This document shows, in pieces, positions 1-8,281 of a DNA stretch of 64,000 nucleotides (position 1 is its first letter; every line of letters starts with the position of its first letter). The notes beneath the pieces are model-generated. The model searched no databases and was not told the DNA's origin. It saw only the letters and a list, made by a program, of their open reading frames with translations. A program made the position numbers and the translations under genes. Source of the stretch: Paenibacillus silviterrae. Its GTDB lineage: Bacteria > Bacillota > Bacilli > Paenibacillales > NBRC-103111. Location: contig NZ_JASKUT010000001.1 in NCBI RefSeq assembly GCF_030167925.1, positions 4,796,501-4,860,500 of the forward strand, in the 5' to 3' direction.

Positions 1-663
1 GTAAAGATTATACGGCTAGGCTCCAAAATTCCTGTATTTAATCCGATGCGCATTTATGAGGACCAGGAATTATTAGATACAATCCACATGTATTCCACTC
101 CGGAGAAGCGAATTTACGTTATGGCTCACATCAATCATCCCCGCGAAATAACGAAGGAGGCTGTAAAAGGCTTTAAAGCTCTGCAAGAGGCCGGAGCCAT
201 CGTTGTAAACCAGACGCCGGTACTAAGAGGAATTAATGATGACCCTGCGATCCTTGGAGAGCTGCTCGACAAGCTGTCCTGGGCCGGTGTAACGCCATAT
301 TACTTTTTTATCAATCGTCCCGTAGCGGGAAATCGGGAATTTGTACTGCCTTTGGAGCGGGTGTACCGGATCGTGGAGGAAGCGAAGGCCAGGACATCGG
401 GGCTCGGGAAGCGGGTTCGCTTATCGATGAGCCATACCTCCGGTAAAATCGAAATATTAGCTATCGAAGCAGGCAAAGCCTATTTAAAGTACCATCAATC
501 GCGCGACGGGGAATATGGGAAATTCATGATGCTGGATTGTCCTCAGGATGCGGCCTGGTTCGACGATCTTCCCGGAAGCGAGAAGCATTGGGCTAAGCCC
601 GGCAAGAAAGCAAGCGGGATTGTATCTGTTAATGAACTCCCCGATGTTCCGATAGGGAAATGA
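1..663 (+). CDS. KamA-family radical SAM aminomutase, C-terminal part (5' end outside window)
   Basis: The reading frame is open from base 1 and ends at TGA 661-663, so the gene begins upstream of the window. The visible part starts with IRLGSKIPVFNPMR, typical of the end of the radical SAM barrel of lysine 2,3-aminomutase relatives. It continues with the strands leading to the C-terminal domain (HINHPREIT, VVNQTPVLRGIND). The SGKIEI segment is where the PLP-binding lysine is expected in this family. The radical SAM cysteines lie outside the window. Family members make beta-amino acids; beta-lysine derivatives can serve as osmolytes. Osmoprotectant transporters lie directly downstream, which fits such a role, but that is inference. 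The substrate cannot be read from this fragment. Confidence 0.8.
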   Translation, partial: VKIIRLGSKIPVFNPMRIYEDQELLDTIHMYSTPEKRIYVMAHINHPREITKEAVKGFKALQEAGAIVVNQTPVLRGINDDPAILGELLDKLSWAGVTPYYFFINRPVAGNREFVLPLERVYRIVEEAKARTSGLGKRVRLSMSHTSGKIEILAIEAGKAYLKYHQSRDGEYGKFMMLDCPQDAAWFDDLPGSEKHWAKPGKKASGIVSVNELPDVPIGK

Positions 664-702
664 GGCATACCGAATAGCATCTATTGCCCGCGGATACCTT
701 AA

Positions 703-2262
703 ATGGTAAAAAGGTCAACGGAGGCTTTCATGGTTTTTACAATAGCGGCAGTTATTATTCTCCTGTTTGTGCTCTGGGGCAGCTTGAATCCAAGCGGTCT
801 CGCGAAGCAGGCTAGTGAATTTCTTGCTTACACGACGACGAATTTCGGCTGGTTTTACTTGTTCGCCGCCTTCGGATTTCTTATCTTTGTCGTTTATTTA
901 GCGTTCAGCAAGTACGGAGGCATTCGTCTTGGCGAGGACGAGGATGAGCCGGAGTATTCCAACGTAAGCTGGTTTGCCATGCTGTTCAGCGCGGGGATGG
1001 GAATCGGGCTTGTCTTCTGGGGAGTGGCCGAGCCGCTGTCCCACTACCTATCCCCCCCTCAGGCAGCGGAAAGCCAGTCCGCCGAGGCGGCCAGACTTGC
1101 CATGCGATATGCTTTCTTTCATTGGGGACTTCATCCATGGGCCATCTATTCCGTCGTCGGAGTAGCGCTTGCTTATTTTCAATTCCGTAAAAAACGCAAG
1201 GGTCTGATCAGCCATACCTTTTATCCGCTGCTTGGTGACCGGGTTGACGGGGTGCTGGGGAAGCTTATCGACATCCTTGCCGTCATCGCTACGTGCTTCG
1301 GGGTAGCCACCTCGCTTGGCCTTGGCACGCTCCAGATTAACGGAGGGCTTCAGTTTCTATGGGGTGTACCGAACGGAGTAGGTGTCCAAATCGGCATCCT
1401 TGTAGTGCTCACAGTGCTGTATATGATCTCGGCAACAACGGGGCTGGACAAAGGGATCAAAATGCTGAGCAATGCCAACCTGCTGGTGGCTTTAGGCTTG
1501 CTGCTCGCAACCTTCGTGCTCGGACCCACCTCGTTTCTGCTCGATACCTTCACGGTGACGCTAGGGGGCTATCTGCAGAACCTGATCCAGATGAGTTTGC
1601 GGTTAACACCCTTTACCCAAGCAACCTGGGTCAGCAATTGGACGCTGTTCTATTGGGCTTGGTGGATCGCGTGGGCGCCGTTTGTCGGCATGTTCATTGC
1701 CCGCGTATCCCGCGGCCGGACAGTGAAGGAGTTTGTACTGGGTGTGCTGTTCATTCCCAGTCTGTTCAGCTTCCTCTGGTTCTCCGTCTTCGGGGGCGTC
1801 GGGCTGCATCAGCAAGTACTGGAGGGCTTGCCTATTGCCCAAGCGGTTAGTAAGGATATGACCTCCGCTTTGTTCATAACCTTGGGGCATTTGCCGTTAG
1901 GCAAGATCCTGGGAGCTTTGGCCACATTGCTGATTATTACGTTTTTCATTACGTCGGCAGATTCAGCTACCTATGTACTTGGAATGTTTACCTCCGGAGG
2001 GAGCTTAACCCCTGCTATCAAGATTAAAGTGGCTTGGGGGGTAGCCCAATCCCTGATTGCACTTGTATTGCTGCTGAGCCAGGGGCTTCAAGCGCTCCAG
2101 ACGGCCTCCATCGTCACGGCGCTGCCCTTTGCCGTCATCATGGGCTTTATGTGCGTATCGCTGTACACTTCTCTTCATGAGGAGGAGCGGCTCAAGAGGA
2201 GGAAGGAAAGGAGATTCCGAGAGGCGCTGAACGAGCTTGTAGAAGCGCATAGGGAAAAATAA
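703..2262 (+). CDS. BCCT-family glycine betaine/choline/carnitine transporter
   Basis: This is a 519-residue protein with about 12 hydrophobic segments, the usual BCCT size and topology. Family signatures are clear: GMGIGLVFWGVAEP at residues 98-111 and the tryptophan-rich WTLFYWAWWIAWAPFVGM at about 313-330, followed by ARVSRGRT. BCCT carriers take up trimethylammonium solutes using sodium or proton gradients (OpuD, BetP, CaiT). The first ATG (703) has no good ribosome site. An in-frame ATG at 730 is preceded by AACGGAGG at good spacing and may be the real start. The N-terminus from 703 (KRSTEAFMVF then a helix) resembles family members, so both starts are plausible. The neighbouring GbsR regulator and OpuA importer support an osmoprotectant substrate. 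The short charged C-terminal tail suggests OpuD-like rather than strongly osmosensing BetP-like proteins. Confidence 0.9.
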   Translation: MVKRSTEAFMVFTIAAVIILLFVLWGSLNPSGLAKQASEFLAYTTTNFGWFYLFAAFGFLIFVVYLAFSKYGGIRLGEDEDEPEYSNVSWFAMLFSAGMGIGLVFWGVAEPLSHYLSPPQAAESQSAEAARLAMRYAFFHWGLHPWAIYSVVGVALAYFQFRKKRKGLISHTFYPLLGDRVDGVLGKLIDILAVIATCFGVATSLGLGTLQINGGLQFLWGVPNGVGVQIGILVVLTVLYMISATTGLDKGIKMLSNANLLVALGLLLATFVLGPTSFLLDTFTVTLGGYLQNLIQMSLRLTPFTQATWVSNWTLFYWAWWIAWAPFVGMFIARVSRGRTVKEFVLGVLFIPSLFSFLWFSVFGGVGLHQQVLEGLPIAQAVSKDMTSALFITLGHLPLGKILGALATLLIITFFITSADSATYVLGMFTSGGSLTPAIKIKVAWGVAQSLIALVLLLSQGLQALQTASIVTALPFAVIMGFMCVSLYTSLHEEERLKRRKERRFREALNELVEAHREK

Positions 2263-2283
2263 GCAATATTTAAGCATACCAAG

Positions 2284-2325
2284 GCAGGCTGTACCGTCTT
2301 AACGTTAGGCGGACAGCCTGCTTCT
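2284..2325. terminator. Hairpin between convergent BCCT and gbsR-like genes
   Basis: A perfect 9-bp stem GCAGGCTGT (2284-2292) pairs with ACAGCCTGC (2313-2321) across a 20-nt loop, with a short T-rich stretch after it. It lies in the gap between two convergent genes and could serve both. Confidence 0.6.
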
Positions 2326-2332
2326 TGTTAGT

Positions 2333-2896
2333 TTACTCGGTCTCCTTAGGGACAAGCTTGTAAATTTCACCCGACTCCAAGGTATCGATTAACCGGTCGA
2401 GCCACAAATAGTAGGCGATGGCTTGATTGATCTTCTCGATATCTCCGCGAAGATAAGACTGCAGCGTCTCGTCCTCCGGGTGCTTGCCGGCAAGCGCCGT
2501 CAGCTCGTTTAGCGATTTGCGCAGAGCGGCCAGGTTCATTTCTACCGACTTGCGCCACTTAATGACGAAGAAATCGGCAAATGTCTGATGCCAATCCCGT
2601 TCCACCTCGTACTGATCCTTCCGCGACCCCTTCTCCCAAACCTTATTGACCATTTTCAAATCAACAAGGGTTCGGATCCCCGTGCTCATGCTCGTTTTGC
2701 TCATCTCCATGGCTTCGCCCATGGCATCGAGGGTCATCGGTTTATCTTGAAAAAACATCAATCCATATAATAGGCCGGTAGATAACGTGATGCCGTATAG
2801 ATCCATGTTCTTGCCCACTGATTCAATAATGCGTTTGCGCGCCTTTTGAATCGACTGTTCATGTTCTACGGATAAACCAGTCAATTCGGTGAACAC
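2333..2896 (-). CDS. GbsR/MarR-type transcriptional regulator of glycine betaine/choline genes
   Basis: The protein resembles GbsR/OpcR, winged-helix repressors of choline and betaine genes in Bacilli. Family-typical stretches are NMDLYGITLSTGLLYGLMFF, MTLDAMGEAMEMSKTSMSTG (the recognition helix region) and the following wing. The frame is open back to a TTG at 2974, but no ribosome site precedes that codon. A GTG at 2896 follows AGGAG with 8-nt spacing and gives 187 residues, close to the 180 of B. subtilis GbsR, so I prefer it. The gene sits between two betaine-type uptake systems, transcribed away from the ABC operon. That arrangement suggests it controls one or both. An acidic, helical C-terminal part would form the ligand-sensing dimer in this family. 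Confidence 0.85.
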   Translation of the reverse strand: MFTELTGLSVEHEQSIQKARKRIIESVGKNMDLYGITLSTGLLYGLMFFQDKPMTLDAMGEAMEMSKTSMSTGIRTLVDLKMVNKVWEKGSRKDQYEVERDWHQTFADFFVIKWRKSVEMNLAALRKSLNELTALAGKHPEDETLQSYLRGDIEKINQAIAYYLWLDRLIDTLESGEIYKLVPKETE

Positions 2897-3032
2897 CTTG
2901 ATCCACTCCTGTCGGTGTTTATCTAAATCTGAGTATTGACATATTAGCCTTATTGTAAGGAACAGAAAACACAAAGTAAAGAAAGAACTAGGTAAGCATT
3001 ACGGAGGAAACGGGAAGAAAACAAAGAATAAC

Positions 3033-3106
3033 ACTGTACAGTATTTTCTGTACAAACAATACAAACGAAATGAACGGTTGACACTTTGTTTTCTTATGCG
3101 ATAGAC
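3033..3106 (+). promoter_or_regulatory. Promoter and operator-like repeats ahead of the betaine ABC operon
   Basis: A -35 box TTGACA (3078-3083) is followed 17 bp later by a weak -10 region (ATAGAC, 3101-3106). Upstream are the perfect palindrome ACTGTACAGT (3033-3042) and a second CTGTACA (3048-3054), both containing TGTACA, 13 bp apart. These are candidate binding sites for the divergent GbsR-like regulator. The link is inferred from position only. Confidence 0.5.
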
Positions 3107-3147
3107 TAAGGGTCAGAACTGGAAATGAACTGGAATGGGGTGTTACC

Positions 3148-4365
3148 TTGGCCGTCATTGAGGTTAAAGAGCTTTCCAAGGTGTTCGGGAACGAGCCGGA
3201 TAAGGTGTTTCCGTATCTTGAGAAAGGCTGGAGCAAAGAGAAGATATTGAAGGAAACAAAGCAAACCGTCGGGGTGAACCGGGTTCAGCTGTCGATCGAG
3301 CCTGGTGAGATCTTCGTCATTATGGGCTTGTCGGGAAGCGGAAAATCGACGCTGGTCCGGCTGTTCAACAGGCTCATTGAACCGACAAGAGGCAGCATTT
3401 ATGTACACGGACAGGATCTGATGCAGATGAGTCAGGAGCAGCTGCGCGAGGTCCGGCGCAAGAAGATCAGCATGGTATTTCAGAAGTTCGCCTTGCTTCC
3501 TCACCGAACGATTCTGGAGAATGCCGCCTTCGGTCTGGAGATCCAGGGGATGGAGAAGAAGGAGCGTCTGCGGAAAGCGGAGCAGGCACTGCAGCTGGTC
3601 GGGCTTGAGGCTTGGGCCGGAAGCTACCCGGATCAGCTGAGCGGAGGCATGCAGCAGCGGGTTGGTCTTGCCAGAGCGCTTGCGAATGATCCCGATATTT
3701 TGCTTATGGATGAGGCCTTTAGCGCACTTGATCCGCTGATCCGCAAGGATATGCAGGATGAGCTGCTTGATCTGCAAGAGAAGATGAAAAAGACGATCGT
3801 ATTTATTACCCACGATCTTGATGAGGCATTACGCATAGGCGATCGCATCGCCTTAATGAAGGATGGCTCGGTGGTCCAGGTGGGCACGCCGGAAGAAATC
3901 ATGATGAACCCGGCGAACGAATATGTAGAACGGTTCGTGGAGGATGTGGATTTATCCAAGGTGCTGACCGCATCGCATGTCATGCGCAGACCGGAGACCA
4001 TCAGCTTCGATAGGGGACCGCGTGTAGCTCTCCAATTAATGCGGGAGGGCGGAATTTCGAACCTGTTCGTTGTGGATCGGTCCAAACGGCTGCTAGGTGT
4101 CATTACCGCGGACGATGCCTCGGAAGCCGCTTCCCAAGGCAAAAGCTTGGAGGAAATTGTCATCCGGGATACGCCGACCGTTGCTCCTGATGTGCTGCTG
4201 CATGAATTGTTCGAAATTTGCGGTACCTCAAAGTATCCGGTAGGGGTAGTGAATGAGCAAGGAAGAATTATCGGGGTCGTGGTTCGAGGTGCCGTGCTTG
4301 GCGCACTGGCGGGACACCCTTTGCCAAGGAAGGTGAACGAAGATGATACCGAAGCTACCGCTTGA
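3148..4365 (+). CDS. opuAA: Glycine betaine/proline ABC transporter ATPase (OpuAA/ProV type)
   Basis: This 405-residue ATPase powers the membrane uptake of betaine-type solutes. The Walker A motif GLSGSGKST is at residues 60-68, the signature LSGGMQQRVGLARAL precedes the Walker B sequence ILLMDEAFSALDP, and the H-loop is in FITHDLDEAL. The long N-terminal segment before Walker A (FGNEPDKVFPYLEKGWSKEKI) is characteristic of ProV/OpuAA. After the nucleotide-binding domain are two CBS motifs (about residues 280-390), which sense ionic strength, or c-di-AMP in some homologues. Start is TTG at 3148 behind GGGGTG. The stop overlaps the permease start by 23 bp, indicating translational coupling in an operon with the two following genes. 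Confidence 0.93.
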   Translation: MAVIEVKELSKVFGNEPDKVFPYLEKGWSKEKILKETKQTVGVNRVQLSIEPGEIFVIMGLSGSGKSTLVRLFNRLIEPTRGSIYVHGQDLMQMSQEQLREVRRKKISMVFQKFALLPHRTILENAAFGLEIQGMEKKERLRKAEQALQLVGLEAWAGSYPDQLSGGMQQRVGLARALANDPDILLMDEAFSALDPLIRKDMQDELLDLQEKMKKTIVFITHDLDEALRIGDRIALMKDGSVVQVGTPEEIMMNPANEYVERFVEDVDLSKVLTASHVMRRPETISFDRGPRVALQLMREGGISNLFVVDRSKRLLGVITADDASEAASQGKSLEEIVIRDTPTVAPDVLLHELFEICGTSKYPVGVVNEQGRIIGVVVRGAVLGALAGHPLPRKVNEDDTEATA

Positions 4366-5182
4366 TGAATGGGTCGAGCTTCTCGTTGACAGCCTAGAGG
4401 GGAACCTGTCGCCCATCTTTACAGTGATCTCCGATGCAATTGAGGGGACGGTCGAAGGCTTCTCCGCGGCGTTTCAATTTCTGCCTTCCCTGCTGATGAT
4501 CGTTATTTTAAGCGCTTTAACTTATTGGATTGCGCGTGCACCGCTCGCTGTTTTCACATTTCTGGGCCTTATACTGATCGATAATTTGGGGTACTGGGAC
4601 CATACGATGGATACGCTGGCTCTCGTTATGACGTCCTCGATCGTGTCCATCCTTATTGGGGTTCCGTTAGGCATTGCTTGTGCAGGCAGCAACCGAGCCA
4701 GGAACTTGATAACGCCCGTGCTCGACTTTATGCAGACGATGCCTGCCTTCGTTTATTTGATTCCTGCGGTTACCTTCTTCGGTCTGGGTGTAGTACCGGG
4801 TGTAATCGCTTCCGTCATCTTTGCGGTGCCGCCGACGATTCGTATGACGAATTTAGGTATACGGCAGGTGCCTCACGATTTGGTGGAGGCAGGCGACGCC
4901 TTCGGCAGCACGCCGATGCAGAAGCTGCTCAAGATTCAGCTGCCGCTGGCGATTCCGTCGATCATGGCGGGGATAAACCAGACGATTATGCTGGCGTTAT
5001 CCATGGTGGTGATAGCTTCTATGATCGGTGCACAGGGCATTGGCGCCGATGTATACCGGGCCGTCACCCAGATTAAGACGGGGCAGGGCTTCGAGGCCGG
5101 CTTGGCTATCGTGATTCTGGCAATTATTTTGGATCGCTTGTCACAGCATATTGTGAAAAACAAACAAAAGAGGAGTGCATAA
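4343..5182 (+). CDS. opuAB: Glycine betaine ABC transporter permease (OpuAB/ProW type)
   Basis: This 279-residue inner-membrane permease has about six to seven hydrophobic helices. The EAA-type cytoplasmic loop that docks on the ATPase is visible as LVEAGDAFGSTPMQKLLKIQLPLAIPSI, an OpuAB/ProW hallmark (written here in parts: LVEAGDAFGST, then KLLKIQLPLAIP). The N-terminus (LDEWVELLVDSLEGNLSPIF) is an amphipathic extension as in ProW. It overlaps the ATPase by 23 bp and is followed one base later by the binding-protein gene. It provides the translocation pore of the betaine importer. Confidence 0.93.
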   Translation: MIPKLPLDEWVELLVDSLEGNLSPIFTVISDAIEGTVEGFSAAFQFLPSLLMIVILSALTYWIARAPLAVFTFLGLILIDNLGYWDHTMDTLALVMTSSIVSILIGVPLGIACAGSNRARNLITPVLDFMQTMPAFVYLIPAVTFFGLGVVPGVIASVIFAVPPTIRMTNLGIRQVPHDLVEAGDAFGSTPMQKLLKIQLPLAIPSIMAGINQTIMLALSMVVIASMIGAQGIGADVYRAVTQIKTGQGFEAGLAIVILAIILDRLSQHIVKNKQKRSA

Positions 5183-5183
5183 G

Positions 5184-6101
5184 ATGAAAAGATGGATGAA
5201 AGCAATTACGGTGTTAGGCATTACGAGCTCGATCCTGTTGGCAGGCTGCGCCAAGGAAGCGGCCAATTCGCCGTCGGCGGAACCAGCTCCGGCAGCTGCG
5301 GGTTTTACAGGAGATCAAGTGAAGTATGAAATCATCGGAATTGACCCTGGCGCAGGGATTATGAAGTCCACGGAAAAAGCGATCAAGGACTACGGACTGA
5401 CCGACTGGAAGCTGGTTGAGGGCTCGGGTGCGGCAATGGCCGCCGCGTTGGATAAAGCGTATAAGGACAAGAAGCCGATTATTGTCACCGGCTGGACGCC
5501 GCACTGGAAATTCGCGAAGTACGAGCTGAAGTACTTGAAGGATCCGAAGGGCGTGTTCGGCGGCGATGAGCAGATCCACACGATCGTCCGCAACGGGTTG
5601 AAAACCGATCATCCGTCTGCCTATGCGCTGCTCGATAAATTCGAATGGACACCGGACGATATGGCGAAGGTGATGGTAGCGATCCAAGAGGGCAAGAAGC
5701 CGGAGGCGGCCGCTGCCGAATGGATCGAAGCCAACAAGGCGAAGGTGGATGAATGGGCCAAGGGAATCGAGAAGGCGGACGGCAAGAAGCTGAAGCTGGC
5801 TTATGTCGCTTGGGACTCCGAAATCGCCAGCACGAATGTCGTGAAGCTGGTACTGGAAGAGCGTTTGGGCTACAAGGTTGATATGATGCAGGTAGAGGCA
5901 GGACCGATGTGGGCCGGGATTGCCGGCGGAGACGCAGATGCCATTGTAGCCGCATGGCTGCCGACAACCCATCAGGACTACTATGATAAGTACAAGGGCA
6001 AATTCGAGGATCTCGGCCCGAATCTGAACGGCACCAAGATCGGCCTGGTCGTTCCTTCCTATATGAATATCGATTCGATTGAAGATTTGCAGAAGAAATA
6101 A
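5184..6101 (+). CDS. opuAC: Glycine betaine-binding lipoprotein (OpuAC/ProX type)
   Basis: This is the extracellular substrate-binding lipoprotein of the OpuA-type importer, 305 residues. A lipoprotein signal peptide ends in SSILLAGC, with the lipidated cysteine at residue 22. The mature part has OpuAC domain features: IIGIDPGAGIM near the N-terminus, GWTPHWKFAKYELKYL, and AAWLPTTHQDYY, rich in the aromatic residues that cage trimethylammonium groups. An ATG at 5184 with AGGAG eight bases upstream is the likely start. A GTG at 5175 overlaps that ribosome site and is unlikely. It is the last gene of the operon and is followed by a strong terminator. Confidence 0.93.
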   Translation: MKRWMKAITVLGITSSILLAGCAKEAANSPSAEPAPAAAGFTGDQVKYEIIGIDPGAGIMKSTEKAIKDYGLTDWKLVEGSGAAMAAALDKAYKDKKPIIVTGWTPHWKFAKYELKYLKDPKGVFGGDEQIHTIVRNGLKTDHPSAYALLDKFEWTPDDMAKVMVAIQEGKKPEAAAAEWIEANKAKVDEWAKGIEKADGKKLKLAYVAWDSEIASTNVVKLVLEERLGYKVDMMQVEAGPMWAGIAGGDADAIVAAWLPTTHQDYYDKYKGKFEDLGPNLNGTKIGLVVPSYMNIDSIEDLQKK

Positions 6102-6112
6102 GCGAAGACGAG

Positions 6113-6159
6113 GCCGGCCTATTCAACAGATAGCTCTGTTGAATAGGCCGGCTTTCTTT
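6113..6159. terminator. Strong bidirectional terminator
   Basis: An 18-bp perfect stem (6113-6130 with 6135-6152) closes a TAGC tetraloop and is followed by a T-rich run. It lies between the convergent opuAC-like gene and the epimerase-like gene. Confidence 0.92.
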
Positions 6160-7093
6160 ATGCATGAGCATACCAGTCCAGCGTCGCTTGCAGGGAAGTC
6201 TCCCAAGGAGTCGAGATGTCGCCGAACGCCTGGATAAACTTGGAGCTGTCGACGACATAAGGCTGCTCGAAGGCATACATCATTTCCATCGATTCGCGGG
6301 CTTCCTTGATGAACAGGCCCCCGATCGCCATCATGACTCGACCCATCGAGCGGATCTTAGGCTGCTTCCCGGCTAAACGGAACGCCAGCTCCGCCACCTG
6401 CCGCGGGGTCATCGTAGGAGCATTCGGCACATGCCAAGCCTGACCATAGGCGGATTCGGTTTCCCCCAGCAGCACAAGCGCCTTCCCAAAGTCGCCGATA
6501 TAGGTGTAGGTATGCGGAAGCTCAATATGGCCGATCAGGGAGCACGCTTTTCCCTGCAATAGGGCGGGGAACACCCGGGAACCGAGAGTTGAGTCAAGCA
6601 CATAAGGGCCGAAAAAATCGGAGCCCCGGCCGATAACGGTCTGCTGATCGCCTTTTTGGTGCAGACCTAGCACGTATCGGGCCACCTCGCTTCGTACTTT
6701 TCCCTTCCGGGTCGTCGCAGCGTAGGGGAGCTCCTCGTGGATAGAGCCTGCGGTTTGGCCGTACATGTAAAGATTGTCCCCGAACACCAGCCTCGCCCCA
6801 GCACGCCTCACACCCTCAGCAATACTGCGGATCAGCGAAGGAAACTTCTGCGGCCACTCATGGTATGGAGGCTGCACGCAAACATATACGACACGGGCTC
6901 CGCGGCAGCAGGCTTCCACCTCCTCCACGGCGTAAGCATTGCAGCGTACAACCTCCACATCTCCGGGAAGGCCGGACGCTTTACTGCTGGTATTTGCCAT
7001 TCTCACCTTACGGCCGTAGCTCAGCAGCTCTACCATCACAGAGCGGCCTAAAGGACCGGTTCCTAGGATCAAATCAAAGGGTTGGTTTTTCAT
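6158..7093 (-). CDS. NAD(P)-dependent epimerase/dehydratase-like protein (atypical SDR)
   Basis: This 311-residue Rossmann-fold protein has the dinucleotide-binding glycine motif LILGTGPLGRSV near the N-terminus. Later segments, VVYVCVQPPYHEW, VFGDNLYMYG and YIGDFGKALVLL, resemble atypical SDR enzymes related to nucleoside-diphosphate-sugar epimerases. The canonical YxxxK pair is not obvious, so the reaction cannot be assigned. It is transcribed on the same strand as, and 54 bp after, the TetR-type gene. A near-identical operator-like sequence precedes both, so it is probably a target of that regulator. Confidence 0.75.
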   Translation of the reverse strand: MKNQPFDLILGTGPLGRSVMVELLSYGRKVRMANTSSKASGLPGDVEVVRCNAYAVEEVEACCRGARVVYVCVQPPYHEWPQKFPSLIRSIAEGVRRAGARLVFGDNLYMYGQTAGSIHEELPYAATTRKGKVRSEVARYVLGLHQKGDQQTVIGRGSDFFGPYVLDSTLGSRVFPALLQGKACSLIGHIELPHTYTYIGDFGKALVLLGETESAYGQAWHVPNAPTMTPRQVAELAFRLAGKQPKIRSMGRVMMAIGGLFIKEARESMEMMYAFEQPYVVDSSKFIQAFGDISTPWETSLQATLDWYAHA

Positions 7094-7111
7094 CTGAGTA
7101 CACCTCTTTCC

Positions 7112-7133
7112 TTTAATTAAATACTGTTCAATA
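7112..7133. promoter_or_regulatory. Operator-like motif upstream of the epimerase gene
   Basis: The sequence TTTAATTAAATACTGTTCAA and flanking TA at 7112-7133 closely matches the one at 7745-7767 upstream of the TetR gene. The core is an imperfect palindrome (TTGAACAGTATTTAA on the other strand), the form expected for a TetR dimer. Confidence 0.5.
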
Positions 7134-7147
7134 ATGCGGCGAAAAAA

Positions 7148-7732
7148 TTACGCAAGCCCCCTGGAGAGCATACGTACCTGAACCTCGGCAAGTGAACGGA
7201 CATCCTCAAACGATTGCTGCGAGTGCAGAAAGAACTGCACGAAGCCGCGGATCGAGATGAACAGCGCCCAAATTTTCTGCATAAGCTGGGGATCTGTTCC
7301 GGGCAGCTCGGACGTCTTCAGCACAGCGGCGACGAATTGGTCATAGCTGCGTCCGGAGTAGTGCTGAGAATACTTCATCAGCTCGGGATCGGCAATCAGA
7401 AACATAATCTCGAAGGCGTGACGATTGTCCAAGCCAAATCGAATAAATTCAATCAGAATGGTCTCCAGCAGAGAAAGTGAAGGGTGGGGCGGTCCGGTGA
7501 GGGTGCCGGCCAGCAGGGCGTCAAGCCGCGCAAAGTCTTCAGCTACGATGAGACTGAACAGCTCGGCCTTTTCCTTGAAGTGATAGTAAAAAGCCCCCGG
7601 CGTGTAGCCAAGCTCTTCGGCAATCGCCCGCATGGAGATCGCATGATAGCCTTTGCGGGCAAACAAGGCTCGTGCCGCATCCACGATCCGTTCGCGACTA
7701 AGCTCCTTATCGACGGCCTTTCTAGGGGTCAT
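7148..7732 (-). CDS. TetR/AcrR-family transcriptional regulator
   Basis: This 194-residue regulator has a standard TetR N-terminal helix-turn-helix at about residues 12-58: RIVDAARALFARKGYHAISM, then IAEELGYTPGAFYYHFKEK. The C-terminal part is a helical ligand-binding domain with no recognisable subtype, so the inducer is unknown. The same operator-like motif stands upstream of its own start (7745-7767) and upstream of the epimerase gene (7112-7133), pointing to autoregulation plus control of that gene. Confidence 0.88.
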   Translation of the reverse strand: MTPRKAVDKELSRERIVDAARALFARKGYHAISMRAIAEELGYTPGAFYYHFKEKAELFSLIVAEDFARLDALLAGTLTGPPHPSLSLLETILIEFIRFGLDNRHAFEIMFLIADPELMKYSQHYSGRSYDQFVAAVLKTSELPGTDPQLMQKIWALFISIRGFVQFFLHSQQSFEDVRSLAEVQVRMLSRGLA

Positions 7733-7744
7733 GCCTGTCGCTCC

Positions 7745-7767
7745 TTTAATTGAATAGTGTTTAAATA
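7745..7767. promoter_or_regulatory. Operator-like motif upstream of the TetR gene
   Basis: TTTAATTGAATAGTGTTTAA and flanking bases match the 7112-7133 element at most positions. It overlaps the region where the TetR gene promoter must lie. Confidence 0.5.
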
Positions 7768-7830
7768 TAGCATTATCATATTATCGCCATGCTGTCAAAC
7801 CATTTCAGATCATAAGTTACTTGAAAAAAG

Positions 7831-7860
7831 TTGACGACGCTTTCAGACGTTGTGTATGAT
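7831..7860 (+). promoter_or_regulatory. Promoter of the c-di-AMP riboswitch transcript
   Basis: The -35 box TTGACG (7831-7836) and -10 box TATGAT (7855-7860) are 18 bp apart. Transcription would start just before the riboswitch aptamer. Confidence 0.65.
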
Positions 7861-7863
7861 AGA

Positions 7864-8006
7864 GTTACGCTTAATTTCCGAGCCTGCTCGGAAAGCGGGG
7901 GAACCAGATCTTTTGGGGCGAATCACATCGTCACTCGTGTAGGGAACCATCTTTCCCGAGCCCGGCAGCTAACCTCGTCAGCAGTAGATGGGTCACAATC
8001 CTTGGA
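7864..8006 (+). ncRNA. c-di-AMP riboswitch aptamer (ydaO-yuaA class)
   Basis: The conserved blocks of this class appear in order: CGCTTAATTTCCGAG (7868 on), a hairpin closing into AAGCGGGGGAACCA, then GGGGCGAATC, CGTGTAGGGAACC, and CCCGAGCCCGGCAGCTAACC followed by TCGT. These match the c-di-AMP aptamer consensus (GGGGGAACC, GGGGNGAAT, GUAGGG, CCG..CCCGNCAGCUAACCUCGU). Such switches usually turn genes off when c-di-AMP is high and control potassium, osmolyte or cell-wall genes. The 3' boundary is approximate. Confidence 0.9.
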
Positions 8007-8029
8007 AATTGCGCATATTTGTGCACTTT

Positions 8030-8136
8030 GTTGACCCGCGAATGGGTCTATTTGCGTCTATATTCACCCTAGACCCATGATCTTGTAAGGTCTTCCGCTG
8101 CATATCGCGGACCTTTCACGGATACGGGTCTTTTTT
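8030..8136 (+). terminator. Riboswitch expression platform with alternative hairpins
   Basis: ATGGGTCTA (8042-8050) pairs perfectly with TAGACCCAT (8070-8078). The same AGACCC can instead pair with GGGTCT (8126-8131), which enters a T6 tail and encloses the inner hairpin AGGTCTTCCGC/GCGGACCT (8088-8114). The 8126-8136 form is a terminator and the 8042-8078 form an antiterminator. A further GGGTCA (7990-7995) at the aptamer end can pair with TGACCC (8032-8037), linking ligand state to the choice. Confidence 0.7.
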
Positions 8137-8142
8137 AACGTT

Positions 8143-8260
8143 AAAGAATGTTTAAGTTGGCTAAAGCTTTAAAGCACTGCAACATTCTTTACCAAGAAAA
8201 CCTACCACTGAAACGCGGTCGTTCATCTTTGAAAGGCCTCGATAGAGGTTTTCTTATTTT
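8143..8260 (+). terminator. Two further leader hairpins before the first gene
   Basis: AAAGAATGTT (8143-8152) pairs with AACATTCTTT (8181-8190). AAGAAAACCT (8194-8203) pairs with AGGTTTTCTT (8246-8255), which is followed by an ATTTTAT tail. The second is terminator-like, so the leader carries extra structure beyond the riboswitch switch. Confidence 0.5.
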
Positions 8261-8281
8261 ATCCTATAAGGGGGACGGTTC

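Noticed and set aside
1359..1850. Alternative plus-strand frame inside the BCCT gene
   Set aside because: It overlaps a clear BCCT protein completely and has no own ribosome site or family pattern.
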